From Clytia hemisphaerica (Eukaryota; Cnidaria; Hydrozoa; Leptothecata; Clytiidae): a stretch of 64,000 nucleotides of DNA. A model generated the notes under the pieces. That model saw nothing but the letters and a program-made list of their open reading frames with translations, had not been told where the DNA came from and did no database searches. Positions 22,408 to 35,182 of this stretch are shown here, in pieces. Both the position numbers and the translations under genes were made by a program. The stretch's first letter is position 1. Every line of letters begins with the position of its first letter. The stretch covers positions 1,756,536 through 1,820,535 of the forward strand of contig CACVBU010000292.1 in NCBI GenBank assembly GCA_902728285.1, written 5' to 3'.

Positions 22408-25400
22408 TCAGTATGGGCGATATCTACCATCATCATAGTGCCCACCTTGTGGAGGTACAAGGGGTGGTCTCCTTCCTCGATCATCAGGATGTGACCGAGG
22501 GTCACCATTCTTAGGTGGAGGTCCTCCAGGTCCTTTACCATCAGGTAAACCTTGTGGGGGTGGCTTGTTCATATCACCTCTTGGTGGAGGCCTATGGCTA
22601 TCTTCCCTCCTTCCATCTCCTGGGTACGGGCGCCTTCCTTCATCACGTGGAGGGGGACCTCTGCCATCATCTCTTGGTCTCCTGACATCCTCAGGTGGTC
22701 TTCTGCCGTCAGGTGGTCTTCTGCCGTCAAGTGGTGGGAGATGTCTACCATCTATAGGAGGGGGTCTCCTAGGGTCATTATGAAGAGGTCGTCTATCATC
22801 GACAGGTGGCCTACGATCATCAGATGGAGGCCTTCTCATTTGCTCTGGAGGGCGTCTCGGATCATCTAAAGGACGTCTATCATCGTAAGGGGGTCTTCTG
22901 TCATCTGGTCGACGAGTTTCTTCAGGGTAGCCAGGTCTTTTTCGGTCGTCTATCGGCCGTGGTGGGGGAGGAGCTTGACCAAAGCCTCCTCTTCGCTCTG
23001 GAGGTGGTGGGTAGTCTCTTGGATCACGTTCTACTGAATTTAGAGAAAATTAACATCTTAAACAAAAGCAAAGTGAATTGGTGTAACTTGTCTAAGATCC
23101 AAGTTTTCGTTCAAATTTAATTTTATTGGTATAACTTTTTTCTGTAAATTCATTGATAAAAAAAATCGACAAGAGTCTGACCAAAATAAATAGTGTTGTC
23201 ACCTGGTGGAGGTGGATCTCTATATCTTGGATCTGCACCATTATGTGGTGGGGGTGGTAACCTTTCTCTTGGCGACTCATCATATGGCCCTCTTCTGTGG
23301 TAACGGTCATCATACCTATTCCAAAAGTTGAAAAGTTCATATGAATAATTATTATTCCAAGAATGCAGAGTGGGGTACCTATCCAAAATAATGTCATGGT
23401 GGATAATGCTTAATGCATTGAATTTCAATAAAAGAAAAAACACAATAATGGGAAAGATTATTTTTGTCAGCAGGAATTAATGAAATGTAACTTTACCTGT
23501 CATCAACTCTTCTTTCTGGATATGCAGGAGGACGACCACCACCAGGATAATCCGGATGTGGCGGTGGTGGTAAACGCCTATCGTCTTCATATCTAAAGAA
23601 GTTACGAGAATTCATTCAGTTTGTGCTCCCATGGAAATTTCAGGAGATGAAAAACAATATCTTGAGAAATGGTAAAACTTTTTTTGCTTAAGTCATAAGG
23701 ATTTGACAATGTGAAGAGACAATAATAATAACAAGAACAACAAAAAATAATAACACGTATAGATAAAAAGTACAATGTTATAAACATACTGATACTGATA
23801 GTGATATATAAAATACTGATAATTAACATTAAAATAAAAAAGTACTATGCTAATCATAAAAACATCTTATTGATTCTTTAAAAAGAAAGGAAAATGATAA
23901 GAAATGTTTCTTCAAGCAATATTTAGAACATTAATTGGTCAGAATTGTTGCAGGATTACTTCAAAAGGCAATGAATAAACGTGATATAGAATTGTTAATG
24001 AAAAAAGGAAGCTCACCTTCTTGGTGGATGATCTCTACGCAATTCAGCTTCACGTCTTCGCTTCTCCTCGTAGTACTTTTCAAATCGAATGTAATATCGA
24101 TCCTCTGATTCTCCAGGCTGTTTGACAGGTGCCACTAGAGGTTCATTGACTCGAGGTGCTGGTGGTGGTGGTAGGTCCCTTGCAGCTGGTGGTGCATATG
24201 GATCCCTTGGAGGACGCTGTTGATCTTGCTCAGTACTTCTGTAGTTTTCCACATCTCTTTCATAAGAGGAAGATGTAGGTGGAGGTTTGTCATGGTATCG
24301 TGGATCGTATGCAGGCCTCTCTGGTGGAGGTGGGTAGGCTCCACTTACAGGGTTGACTGGTGCTGGTGCTGGAGCGTATCTGTCTCGTTCAGGTGTTGCA
24401 ATAGCAGGAGGTGGGTAACGGTCGCCAGGAGGAGCATATGGATCTGGAGGTGGACGGGTCTCTGGGTAACGATCATATCGATCTGCCAGGCGAGGGGGTG
24501 ACTTGTCTCTACTTGTTGTTGCTGGTGGGTAGAGCTGAGGTACTGATGTGACAGGAGGTTCGACAATACGTGATGGTAGGCTTTCTGTAGCTGGAGATGG
24601 CTTCTCTGGTGATTTCGCCTTAATTGGATCAAGACCTGGGATGACTGTTTCCGATTGTGATGAAGCCAGAGCTGAGATGGTCGACGAATGAAATGGTGTT
24701 TTTGGTTGTGGGTCTTTCATTTTCTTTAGGATGCTTCTAATGCGACCGCCACTCGATTGTTCTGGTGGTGTTGTTATAGGAGCAGTTACTGTGGCTGTTG
24801 ATTTGAAATACTCTGGTTTGCCATAGGAAGGGAACTCTTTTGGAGGTGGTTCTTTATGTTGAGGGATGGGTACCGGGAACTGTTGTTGAGGAGTTGCCAC
24901 AGGTGGGTTTCTTTGTGGTACAGAAAGAGGTTGATACTGTTGAGGTGGCTGGTTGGAGGCCACTTTTTGGATGGCTGGTGCTACAGTACGCAGAATGTTC
25001 AATATTTGGTCCGGCAGTGTTTTTGGAGAATCTGAATTTGTGTTGAACAGTCTGCTAAGTGGGTCATCTAGCTCATTTTCTTCCTCCGGTTTGGAGCCAC
25101 CGGAGAAAGCAATGTCCCAGACATCTTCTTTGGGTGTTTCTTTGGCTGGTGCAGGAGCTGGTGGTGGATTTGGAGCGTTCTTCCATAATGAGAACTGCTC
25201 ACGTTTATTGACATTTTTTGGTGGTTGGTGTGTAATCTGTTGAGCAGCTGCTTGAGAGGCACCACCAGAGAAAACAGGGATTGCAACTGATGGTTCTTGT
25301 TGTTTCTGTGGCGTTTTTTCGATTTCTGATTCACTTGAATCGAGGACATTGATGCTTTGTGGTTTGCTTTGTTCTTTACCCTTGATTACGAGTTTGACTA

Positions 25401-27672
25401 ATTTCTTCTCTGGTTTTTTGTTGCTCTTGCTACTTCGTTCGGTTGAGCGACGGCTTGAAGTTTTCTTGCGACGACCGTCACGATCACGACTTCTGCTACG
25501 ACTTCTTGTACGACGACTTCGTTTGCTGCGACGACTTCTCTCGTTAGACGAACGTCGTGAGCGACGTGACGATCTTGAGGGTGACGAACGACGACGTTTC
25601 TTACGAGTTTTAGGATCATCGTCGTCATCGCTGCTATCTGAAGACGAATCTGAGCTATCTGACGACTCCTCGTCACGCTTCTTTCGTTTGTTGTCGTCGA
25701 CATCGTCGTAATCGGGCACAAGGCTTTTCGTCTTCTTTTCTGTCCCTCCCGACGAAGTGTTGGATTTTAGAGCAGCCAATTCTTTCTGTAATTCTTTCTC
25801 ACGTTCTGACAGCTTTGCCATTTGCCTTTTCTTCTCGTCTGACATCGATTTGTTTGAGGCAGCAGCGCTTTTTTCCTTCTTTTCGTCCATGATGGCAGAC
25901 ATCAGTTTATCTCTCAATACTGGATCCAAACTGCTCAACTCAGGGCCTAACCTCTTCAACAGTCTCTCACGTTCGAGTTGAATACGTAGATCAGCTTCTT
26001 CCTGAGATTCTCCTTGTTTAGGTTTGTTAGCATCGATGTTTGATTTGTCTTGTGTCTTTCCTTTGTTGTTTTCATCATCAGATTTTGGTTGTGGCGTAAG
26101 AACAACAGTGCTGTCAATGTCTTGAAATTTGGTTCGGAAAAGTTCTTCGCGTTTGATTATCATCATTTCACGGATTTCCAACTCTTGGCGAACCTCACGC
26201 ATGTCACTTTGGATTCTCATCATGTCCCGCATATACTCCTCCTTTCTCGGATCTCCGTCTTTCAAGACACGTAGATTCTCACGCACATAATCTTCCTCAC
26301 CACACAATTTGGAGTATGTAGTTTCAAATTGTTGGTACGTTTTGATGTCTTGTTCCCGATCCTTGGTCAGCCTCTCTTTCAAGCCCTTCATGTTGTTGCC
26401 ATACTCTCTTACTATCTTTCTGAATTTGCCTTGAAACTCCATCTCCTTGGCACGTTTATCAATTGTTTGTGAATCCTTCTTATCTGTTGGTAGTTTTGGA
26501 CCATATTGATTTGGGCCTTCATCAGCTTTGGTGTTGTTTGGCTTAGTGATCACAATGTTGGTCTTCCCTTGTAGTTTCTCCCGCAGATCACCAGTATCAA
26601 CAGCTGGACTCTTCACAATCTCGACTTTGCGTTCACCATCATCGTTATGTTTTTCACGGTTTGAATCAATGCGTTTTCGTGCATCGATATGTTTTTTTGA
26701 AGATTCTTTACTTTTGACCGATGACGACTGTTTGCTGTTTTGTGATGCAGATCTTCTGAAAGCTTTCTCAATATGCGCTTTACTTTCTAAATGAGTATTA
26801 AAGTCTCTTTCAACCGTATAATTCAAACGACAAACATAGCACTTGTACGGGCGTTTCAATTGACTGATTGCTCTCAAATGTTTACGGCCACGAACATGTG
26901 CAATATAAGCAAGTTCATCATTTGCACCTACGCTACAAATCTCACACCAATATCGACTGCCACTGGTCAAATTTGAAGGTACTTGAATGGAAGAAGCTGA
27001 GCCGTTGGCATCATTGCTGGGGGTTTGTTCGTCATCTAGTTCTCGGAATTTTCTTTCGTTCTCCTCTTCCAATTTCTTCTTCATCTCGTGATCCTTCTTT
27101 TTATCAACTTCGGCACGATGCCTCCAGCTATCCAAATGGGATCGATAATTTCCTTCAGTTAAGCAGTCTTGATTACACAACTGACAAAAGTGTCTCTTTC
27201 TTTTATCAACGGCAGGTTCCTTCAGTTCATTCAATTTTAACATAATCTTTTGCCGTTCCTTTTCATCTTCGGCTCGCCTCTTGTCTCTTTCTCTTTCAAC
27301 AGGTTGTTCTTTTTCTTTCTCGGGTTCTTTCTTTTCTTGTTGAGGTGCAAGTCCGTCGACTCTATACAATGGTTGATGCCTGGACATCAAACAATGTGCA
27401 TCAAGTTCCACTTTACTTGGGAAGATCTTTTCACATGTATAACAATAGTGTAGACCGTCTGTTTGTGCTTTAGTGATTACAATTTCTTTTTGTTTGTGGA
27501 CAGGTGATTCTTTGTGCTCATGATAAGCTCGTCTCGATGTCAATTGTGTTTTACAAAACATACAGTAGTGATTTTCTCGCTCTGGCGAACGCCTCCTTCG
27601 TGGCGGGCTTCTTCCACGTGGCGGGCTTCTTCTTGAACCATGACTTCCCCCTCTACCGTGATAACTCATCAT
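22408..27672 (-). CDS. U1/matrin-type zinc-finger RS protein (1496 aa)
   Basis: Exons are 24017-27672 (3.66 kb), 23497-23592, 23203-23315 and 22408-23033, summing to 4491 nt (1497 codons). The start is ATG 27672, just after an acceptor TTGCTGTAG, so a non-coding 5' exon is likely. Five fingers share the exact spacing C-x2-C-x12-H-x5-H, at residues 37-59, 77-99, 163-185, 243-265 and 278-300. This is the U1/matrin type that binds RNA, often double-stranded. After them come a charged coiled-coil region (about 400-560), an acidic Asp/Ser stretch and a long Arg/Ser domain (encoded near 25.4-25.7 kb). Then follow a SILKK motif, proline-rich sequence and a C-terminal tail of DDRRPP-like repeats. The composition points to a nuclear, splicing-associated RNA-binding protein. 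A ZNF318-like assignment is possible but not secure, so no symbol is given. Expression level and targets cannot be told. Confidence 0.9.
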
Positions 27673-30363
27673 CAATCTACAGCAAGAAAAAAAAAGAGCA
27701 AAATAAGACTATTGAATAGTTAGAGTTTGAGCCATCTTTATTTTAAAACACAGACAAGAAAATGTTACCTTTTATTATAATTTGATTATTATTTCACACG
27801 TTCTATTCTTCTTTAACTTTAATGTCTTCGATCGTAATCAAAACTGCTCATAACCAAAGTCTCTTTCTGATTTATTGCTATAAAATGAAAGATAAAATCC
27901 AGTTATAAAAAGCTGTACTACACTTTAATATTCTTCAAGCAAAGTTACATTGTTTCGTAACGAATTCAAATAACATATTGAGCGGCTGAAATGCAATTTG
28001 CTGAAAAAAAACTCAAAGAAAACAATGAATTTTTTACCAGACAACAACTAAACACCAAACTTCAGAGACTGCATTTTTAGAAACTACATTTTAACAATCT
28101 CTTACCATCCAATTATAGAGAATCAATATGTCTTCTTGAAAAAAATAAATTAAAACATTTTTAAGAGTGAGAATTTTCTAAAACTTCAAAATGAGTATCT
28201 TAGATGATTACTACACGTTTTTTTTTTAAGAATGGTTGAATGTTTTTCCAATTCATATCATGAATATTCGAAGCTTTTTGAGAATAGTCATCCTGGAATA
28301 TTCTTAAGGTATTCTTAGCTAGTATATCCAAGCTCAAGTCTAGCATGTAATACTTACCGCAAAGCACAAATTTGGTATTTTTGTGGAATCTTTTTAAGCA
28401 TTCTGGGGAATAATTGGCAATTTAATGGTAAAATGCTCAAAGAATGGGCATTATTCGTAGGTTCAGTTATTGAATTCCATGGTGATATTCTTACCATATT
28501 CTTAATTTTTTGGCCAATTTTATCATAAATATTCTTATCAAAAGCATGTGGTTGAAATACCCACACCTAGAATTTCAAAATGTTTGAGCATAGTTCGAAC
28601 CCCCCCCCCTTTCTTAAGGGGGGATGATACCTTCCAGAAAAGAGTAGAAGGGGGGGGGTCAGAAATTTTCATTAAAAAGGGGGGATAGCAAGGTGGGGTG
28701 GGGGGATCGTTTAAGAAGGGGGGCTTACAAATATTGTAGATTAATTTCCAGCACTGTTATGAAATTTGGTCTGCATGAAAGGAAGTTCTTTATTTTCACT
28801 AAAAAGTGGTATTATATTTGCCAGATTTAATTTTTCTTTACTGTTTCCCTTCCCTTTTTACCATAAAAAAGTTAGCCCAAAAACCTTGGGGGATAGGCAT
28901 TTTTAAAGGTTGGGGGGATCATTTAAGAAGGGGGGATCAGACCCCTTTCTGCTCTATGGTGAGAGTGGTTCTGAGACTAAAACAAAACCTTCTGTTCTGT
29001 AACACATCTGAAAAAGAAGAAAATATTGATTATCTAGAATAAAAAAAAACCATTACATACTTACCAGGATATTGTCAAGTCAACATCAATATATTGCGCT
29101 GACCTGACAAACTATACTCACCTAGCCGAGGTTGAATGAACCTCTGAGACATATTGGTAAAAGCAAAATGAATTTCAGTAATACTTTGAAACAATGTCAA
29201 TTTTTCAATTTTTTAACGCTTGAAATTATTTTTACACTTTTGGCAAGAAATAGACAAGCAATTCAATTGAAATGGCTATCTATGCAAGTGTCAGCTCATC
29301 ATAATATACTTGTTCCACAGAACGCCTTTTTTACATTAAGTAGTATTAGTCCTGCATTCATGCAAAATTGAGTAGAAGAGACGTATAAAATTATTTTAAA
29401 TCTTTGAGAACTTTTATCTTTAAATTTTTTTTCACTTCCACACTCATTCGGAGGCTTGGAATGACCAAAAATCTTGCGCCGACTTCCACTTGTGTGCACA
29501 CCATAATATATTTCAATATTCAAAAGTTGTTTCAAAATATGTCATTTGATTGAATTGGAAAATTAGTCCTTTGTGTCCAAGAGTGGGGAAGGAATAATAA
29601 TTATGATATATTGTTTTCAAGTTTTTGTATATGAACCATTTCTTAAGACCTGTCTGTTAAAATTTCACAACCTTGAACATGATGACATTTCTGACAGTAA
29701 GGTGTCATAAAATTTGACACTTTCCCAATTATATTTTTTTTTTCAAATTTATATTGTTCAAACTGTAATTTATTGAATATTTAGGATAAAATCCTTTGTT
29801 TGTTTATTTATCTACTGCAGAGTCATTTTGGACGACACTGGTACAGTATAATTTTAATAACAAAGCTCTTTTTGAGAATTTTTGGCTTAAACAAAAAATT
29901 ACGTCACAGGGACAATTCAATCCAACGTTGTTAAAAGATAAGGCATCCAGGGGAGGGCTAGAGTCAAATTTTGAACAGACTTTTTTTTTTTATTTGATCG
30001 TGCTTTTAAGCCAGCTTAACTGGTGTGCAACGCGGGTACAAGCTAGTATTTTTAAAATACATTCAAAGTATAGATCAAAGTACAGCAACCTTATTTCCGA
30101 ATGTTCTGTTGCTATTAAGGACTTAAAAAAAAAGGAACGCAAAGATTTTTGTCACAATTATAGTTCAAGGACAAAAAGAACGATATAAAGTGATAAAAAA
30201 AGCGTTCAGAATGTTAATGATATAGGATTTATTTTTTAAAAATCAAATCTTTATTCATGACACACATGTAATATGCCTCTAGAAGGAAATTGTAGTTTTC
30301 AAAGTTTCTTCCCAACGACAAATTTTGTTTAAAAATATGACCTGAATTATTTTCTAATTTTAA
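27673..30363. other. Upstream region of the zinc-finger gene and start of gene desert
   Basis: It probably holds the promoter and a non-coding first exon of the zinc-finger gene, which I could not place. It contains a TIR element (28213-28566) and G-rich stretches at about 28595-28945 that include two copies of a TTTAAGAAGGGGGG motif. No convincing coding sequence. Confidence 0.5.
28213..28566. repeat. MITE-like element, family 2 (ACACG...TTAAGAA ends), copy 1
   Basis: Starts ACACGTTTTTTTTTTAAGAA and ends with an imperfect inverse near ATTCTTATC...CCACACC. Interior motifs (GAATATTCTTA, CATGGTGATATTCTTA) match the element at 42376-42733. Confidence 0.6.
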
Positions 30364-30624
30364 TAATAGCGCTCCGCATCGCATACGTCATAATTATTAC
30401 TTTTCACTTTTTTTGACATTTGTACGAGTTGCAATCCCACAATTCAACGCGGCTCAATTAAAGATACGTGCAAGCTGTAAAATATTTTTTGTCAAACGAT
30501 GCAATTAATGTGCAAAAGAGGTTAGTGCAAAGGTTGATGGGATTGGAACTCGTACAAACACATCGAGAGTAATGATTATGTCAAAAATAAAATCTATTTT
30601 TAGATTCAGCACGGTGCACTATTA
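30364..30624. repeat. MITE-like element, family 3, copy 1
   Basis: A 261-bp element bounded by TAATAGCGCTCCGC and GCACGGTGCACTATTA. It is nearly identical to 45061-45318 over its full length (shared ATACGTCATAATTATTAC, ACGAGTTGCAATCCCACAAT, GGATTGGAACTCGTACAAA). No coding capacity. Confidence 0.85.
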
Positions 30625-31816
30625 GCTTACACACTTTTAATTTAAAAAAACTTAGTAAGAGGCAAATCCTTATGATCCGTATCATCTTTTGTGGGGACTC
30701 AACAACAGGTGACTGGTTCGAAAGATTTTGAAAGGAGGCCTGCAGATTAGGACTGTAAAAAATTTTTATGGCCAAAAAACTGACGTTGTGGGGCAAAACT
30801 CCTAACCCCCAAAATGAATTATTACAATTTTTAAAAGTCGAAATTCAACAAAATTGATTGTTATCATCAGACGAAGCATGAAATTCTGTGCAAAAAAGTA
30901 AACTACAAGTCTTAAAATCAAACACATAAAAAGATATGGCGATAGTTCGAAATCCTATGGAATCTGTTAGGTTCCAAACAAAATTTGCAGTCAATCTAAC
31001 TGACAGAATTTGAAATTCAAAAGCTGGTATTTCTGTATATGTTTGAGTACAAGTCATTTGATGGATATGCAAGTTTTCCCTTCACTGATGCAAGTTACCC
31101 GACTTCACGGTATTTATAGAGTCAACCAGCAAAAATTTTTTTTTTGTTTAATATCTTTGATTGAATGAAAACAATTTTTTGAAATTTTTTTTCACAGTGA
31201 TGACCATGATGATGATCTAAGATTGATTAATCGCACAATGAGTTATTGTTTCTTATTTGGCGCCAGTTCAAAGAAAGAAATTAATCATTATTAATTGCAT
31301 CCTATAGAGAGCAATTTTAAAATCGTTAATCACACTCTTAGATGTCACGCCATTGTTTACAAAATTGATTTTAATGTTTTTTCTTACATACATTTTTTTA
31401 ATCGAATGTTTTTAATTGCATTCGAAACTCATTTTGTGAGAAAGAAAATCTATAAACAAAAATAAAAGAAAAATATAGAGAGAAGAAATACCACATTTCT
31501 ACAAGAAGTTGATTTTTTTCTTATTCATTTTTCATTTTCATTTTTCTTTTTTTTTCCAATTTTTTTTTGCTTGATATATTCCACTCACAAATATCTTTTC
31601 AATGAGCACAAAATCGTAACTTGATTCAAATTCTATCAAAAGTTACAGCCATTTTTGTCTCGGCTGCAAAAAATTTTGAGACAGACATTAGTTATCAGGA
31701 GAGTTTCCATATATCATAGGAAAGATCATGAAATCTGTTAATTTAATTTTGAGTTTTGGGAATCCCCAAGATTGGCAAACATTCTTTTTTCACACTTGCA
31801 GCTCTTTTCTTTCAGT

Positions 31817-32042
31817 TACTGTAAGTTGGTCAAATATCGACATCCCTCGTCTAATTCCGACACCCTCCTTTCAGAAACAGAAATAATATTAAAGCTTGAA
31901 TCATTGATTGAAAAAGGAATATTCCTCACTAACTGCTAAGCAAAGAAAAACAGTTTCAAACCATTCTATCAATTTCTGCTGATAAAAAGGATGTTGGAAT
32001 TAGAGGAGGGATGTCGTCATTAGACCAAGTCACGGTACAGTA
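31817..32042. repeat. Foldback element with ~40-bp arms
   Basis: The left arm (TTGGTCAAATATCGACATCC, then CTCGTCTAATTCC) is matched in inverse by the right arm (GGAATTAGAGGAGGGATGTC, then GTCATTAGACCAA). TACTGTA-like ends flank it. About 225 bp; non-coding. Confidence 0.75.
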
Positions 32043-32283
32043 GTGGAAGTACCTCGACTTTAAGCATGTTCAAAGTTCACAATAATGACTTTCTTTTTAA
32101 TACAGTACGGAAACCAAACGAGTGAGAACAAGTCATAAAAGTCAGCGCTCTGTGGTTGTAACGTAGTTTACAAAATTATTAAAAGATAAAATTACATACT
32201 TTTTAACAAACTTTTTTCTGCATCATTTTTTACTGAAGCCTCTTTCAGTCAGGGAAATCCCTCAATTGCTGTAGTAATTTTTT

Positions 32284-32335
32284 ACTGCAATTGCGGTATA
32301 AACTTTTACATTTTTCGTATACCGCAATTGCAGTA
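32284..32335. repeat. Perfect 18-bp inverted repeat (hairpin)
   Basis: TACTGCAATTGCGGTATA and its exact inverse TATACCGCAATTGCAGTA, separated by about 16 bp of AT-rich loop. Function unknown; it could be the core of a small foldback element. Confidence 0.8.
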
Positions 32336-33043
32336 TATTCAAGAAACATAATTCAAGATTCAAGGAGAAAACAGGCAATATTTGCACATAATTGATCATA
32401 TCTTTTTAACGCAGAGACAAAATATTTTTTCCATAGATTCTTTTAATAAAGAAAAGCTTTCTTCTCGTACGATTTTTTACAGTCGATGGTTGTTTATTTT
32501 TGTGTTTTTTTATAAGGAATTTTATACCGTCAACTGCTCTAACTTGGGACTATCTGACAAATCATGGGACGGCAATTCAGCCACCATTTCACCGAACCTC
32601 AAAAGTCATTTGATTTGAGTTAATGAACAGCGTATTAATAAATACAAAATTTCTCTTTCGCATTGAGTAGGCTTTTAAATCAAAATATGAAAAAAATCCG
32701 TAGTGGAATACATGCAAGTGTCTGTGCACTCTAACAGGAACGAAGAAGTATGATTGATAAACTAGGAGGAGTTATCAAAACAAATTTGTTGTCAAAGAGA
32801 TTTAGCAGTAAGTGAAAATACAGACCAAATATCAACCAGTCCCCTGTTTTAACCAACTGTTCCAAGTTAGAGCAGTTGACGGTAGGTGGGTGATAAAAAT
32901 TGACCTTCAATCGAACATCCCCCTTCTGCTTTTCTACTTCCTATTTCTCAATCTCCTTTTCTATTTATGACTTTCTGAGACTTGTTTTCTGATTTCTACT
33001 AACTTTTTCTATGAATTTGATATTTTAAACTTTCTCCAAATAT

Positions 33044-33122
33044 CGACCTGGCCGGGATTCGAACCCACTAAATAAGAAAAACTCTGATTAGAAACCCAGC
33101 GGCTATCCGTTGAGCCACACAC
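33044..33122 (-). ncRNA. tRNA-Arg(UCU)-like SINE head or tRNA pseudogene
   Basis: The - strand reads GGCTCAACGGATAGCC (A-box-like) and GGGTTTCTAATCAGAG (an anticodon arm with UCU). After an enlarged variable region comes GTGGGTTCGAATCCCGG (B-box). The two acceptor strands do not pair (GTGTGTG against CCAGGTC) and one T-stem pair is mismatched, so it is not a working tRNA. Both Pol III boxes are kept, as in tRNA-derived SINEs; the A-rich sequence downstream on the - strand would be the SINE body. Confidence 0.65.
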
Positions 33123-33332
33123 GCACAGCAGATCTCAAAATTTGTAAATACTTATAGAATGACGGGGCCCAATCAATTCCAAACAACAAAACCCCCAGAA
33201 AACAAAATCGTAGATGGGAAAAAACCATGTTTGACTGACGGTCAATTTTTATCAACTTCCTTGACGGTAACACTACATGGCAGTTTAAAAATATGATCAG
33301 AAAACGAAAGCTTCTTCGTTTTTCATTTTCGC

Positions 33333-34854
33333 ATTTATCCAGGGAATGTCAATCAAAAAATTTGATTGCCGAATCAATCGAACTTAATCGAATTTCACAT
33401 CTTTTTTTTGATTGGATTTGATTACTGTTCGATTGGTGTTCGATTGACGTTCGATTAGTTTCGATTAGCTTCGATTGCATATACTTTTCAATTAATTCGG
33501 TTAGTTCGATTAATGTTCGATTAATTCGATTTATGTTTGATTGACATTCGATTGATTCCATTTATGTTCAATTGGCATTCTATTGATTCCATTTATGTTC
33601 GATTGGCATTTGATCAAATTTTGTTCCGGTTTTTTTGTAATTTCGATTTTCGTGGTTCTGTATTTCCTCTATACCGCCGCCCTATTTTAAGCGCCTCCCT
33701 TAATATAAGAGCTGAACCGTAATCTCAACTTTTGAAATATTAAGCGCCTTCCCCAATAAGCCCTGCCATCCAATAACTACCGGATTGATCGAGTGCGGCT
33801 CGCGTATTACGTGGGAAACAACCCCACAGAACTATCTCAGTAGTAATAATTAAAGACACTCCAAAAATATAAATAAAATCTTAAGTTCGAAATTAGCGCT
33901 AAAATAGGATACAAACGGTATTTCGGAATTGCGAAATTCGACCTTGTTTCCTTCGGAATTTGACAAATTCCATACCATTCCATACCCTTAGAGAGACTTT
34001 TTTCAATTTTTTCTCTCTGAATCAAAAAAATTTCCTAGAAATCTTGAATTTTCCGACCCTTAGAGAGACTGATATGAATTTTTGTGATTTTAGCTACCCT
34101 CTTAGAGAGGAGACTTTGAAAGGTGAAAAAACCGACCCTGGGAATCCATGCTATGATTTCTTCTTTGATAAACTGATGGCAAAATGTATAGCATGGTATG
34201 GGCTGAGAGTTTGAATTTCTCAGATCCTAATAACGGTTGAAAACATAGCCAATCAAATTTTGTTATTCTTTTACTGGTCACACTTTCTTAGAGAAAGCGC
34301 AACTTTCAAAATTTGGTTTTTATTTTAGTAAGTGAGGACAGCGCTAAATTCGAATTTCCTACTGTAAAAAATGTGACATCAAATTATAAAAAAACACACA
34401 ACGGTTCTCCTGTCTATTACCGTCCGCACATACCCATCACCCATTTTTGCCTAAGTACCCCCCAGGAATTAAGAAAACATTCTTCCGCTAACTTCTTTTT
34501 GCAGGAAGGGAATTTCATGGTGGTGTTATAAAAAATCTTCCAAATTTAGCCCCGCAAAATTTAAACTTTTTAAAGTAAAGTCGAAGTTGATCGAAAGTTA
34601 ATCGAAGTTGATTGAACGTTAATCGAAGTTGATCGAATGTTAATCGAAGTTGATCGAACGTTAATCGAAGCTCGTCGAACTCAATCGAAACCAATCGAAT
34701 TTCACATGTTTTTTGGTTGCGATTAGAATTTCATTGGCGTTCAATCAATTCGGATAATTGAAAATCAATCATTCGATTGGATTCAAGTAAATTCGATTAA
34801 TTCGATTGGTTCGATTGGCAATCGAACGTTCAATTGACATCCCCTCTGGATTTA
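33333..34854. repeat. 1.5-kb element with TTCGAT-rich long inverted ends
   Basis: The left end (ATTTATCCAGGGAATGTCAA, then GATTGCC and many ATCGAA/TTCGAT hexamers) is the inverse of the right end (TTCGATTGGCAATCGAACG, then CAATTGACATCCCC, then TCTGGATTTAT). Each side holds some 150-250 bp of degenerate TTCGAT repeats. The centre is unrelated AT-rich sequence with repeated CCCTTAGAGAGACT motifs. Likely a non-autonomous transposon with subterminal repeats. Confidence 0.65.
34579..34690. repeat. 21-bp minisatellite inside the TTCGAT element
   Basis: About five tandem copies of AATCGAAGTTGATCGAACGT plus T with single-base differences. It forms part of the right subterminal region of the 33333-34854 element. 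Confidence 0.85.
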
Positions 34855-35182
34855 TGGGGAAGAATGAAATTTTCAGTCGGTGCCTCCCGGACAGCAAACA
34901 GGGGTCCCCGAACGATCCCCTGGAACTGGGCCGGAAAGGGTGGCACAAATGCTTTGCATATCGACCAGGGAGATGCTTTTTTTATATGAGGTTTCCCATT
35001 TTACTGTAAAATGGCGATTCCCCATCATGGCTGCGAAATGGTAGCTATGGATAATTCCTTTATTCTTTTGCTACTTTCTTTTGTTCAATGTGACGTAAAG
35101 ATGCTTCAAAAATCGTGGTACTTCCACTAACTGTCTTTTTTAATCTTTTCTTTTTTTCTTTTTTTGTTGATTGCGCTTGCTC

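Noticed and set aside
29796..30188. 130-codon + strand ORF
   Set aside because: Low-complexity composition with no family resemblance and no neighbouring exons.
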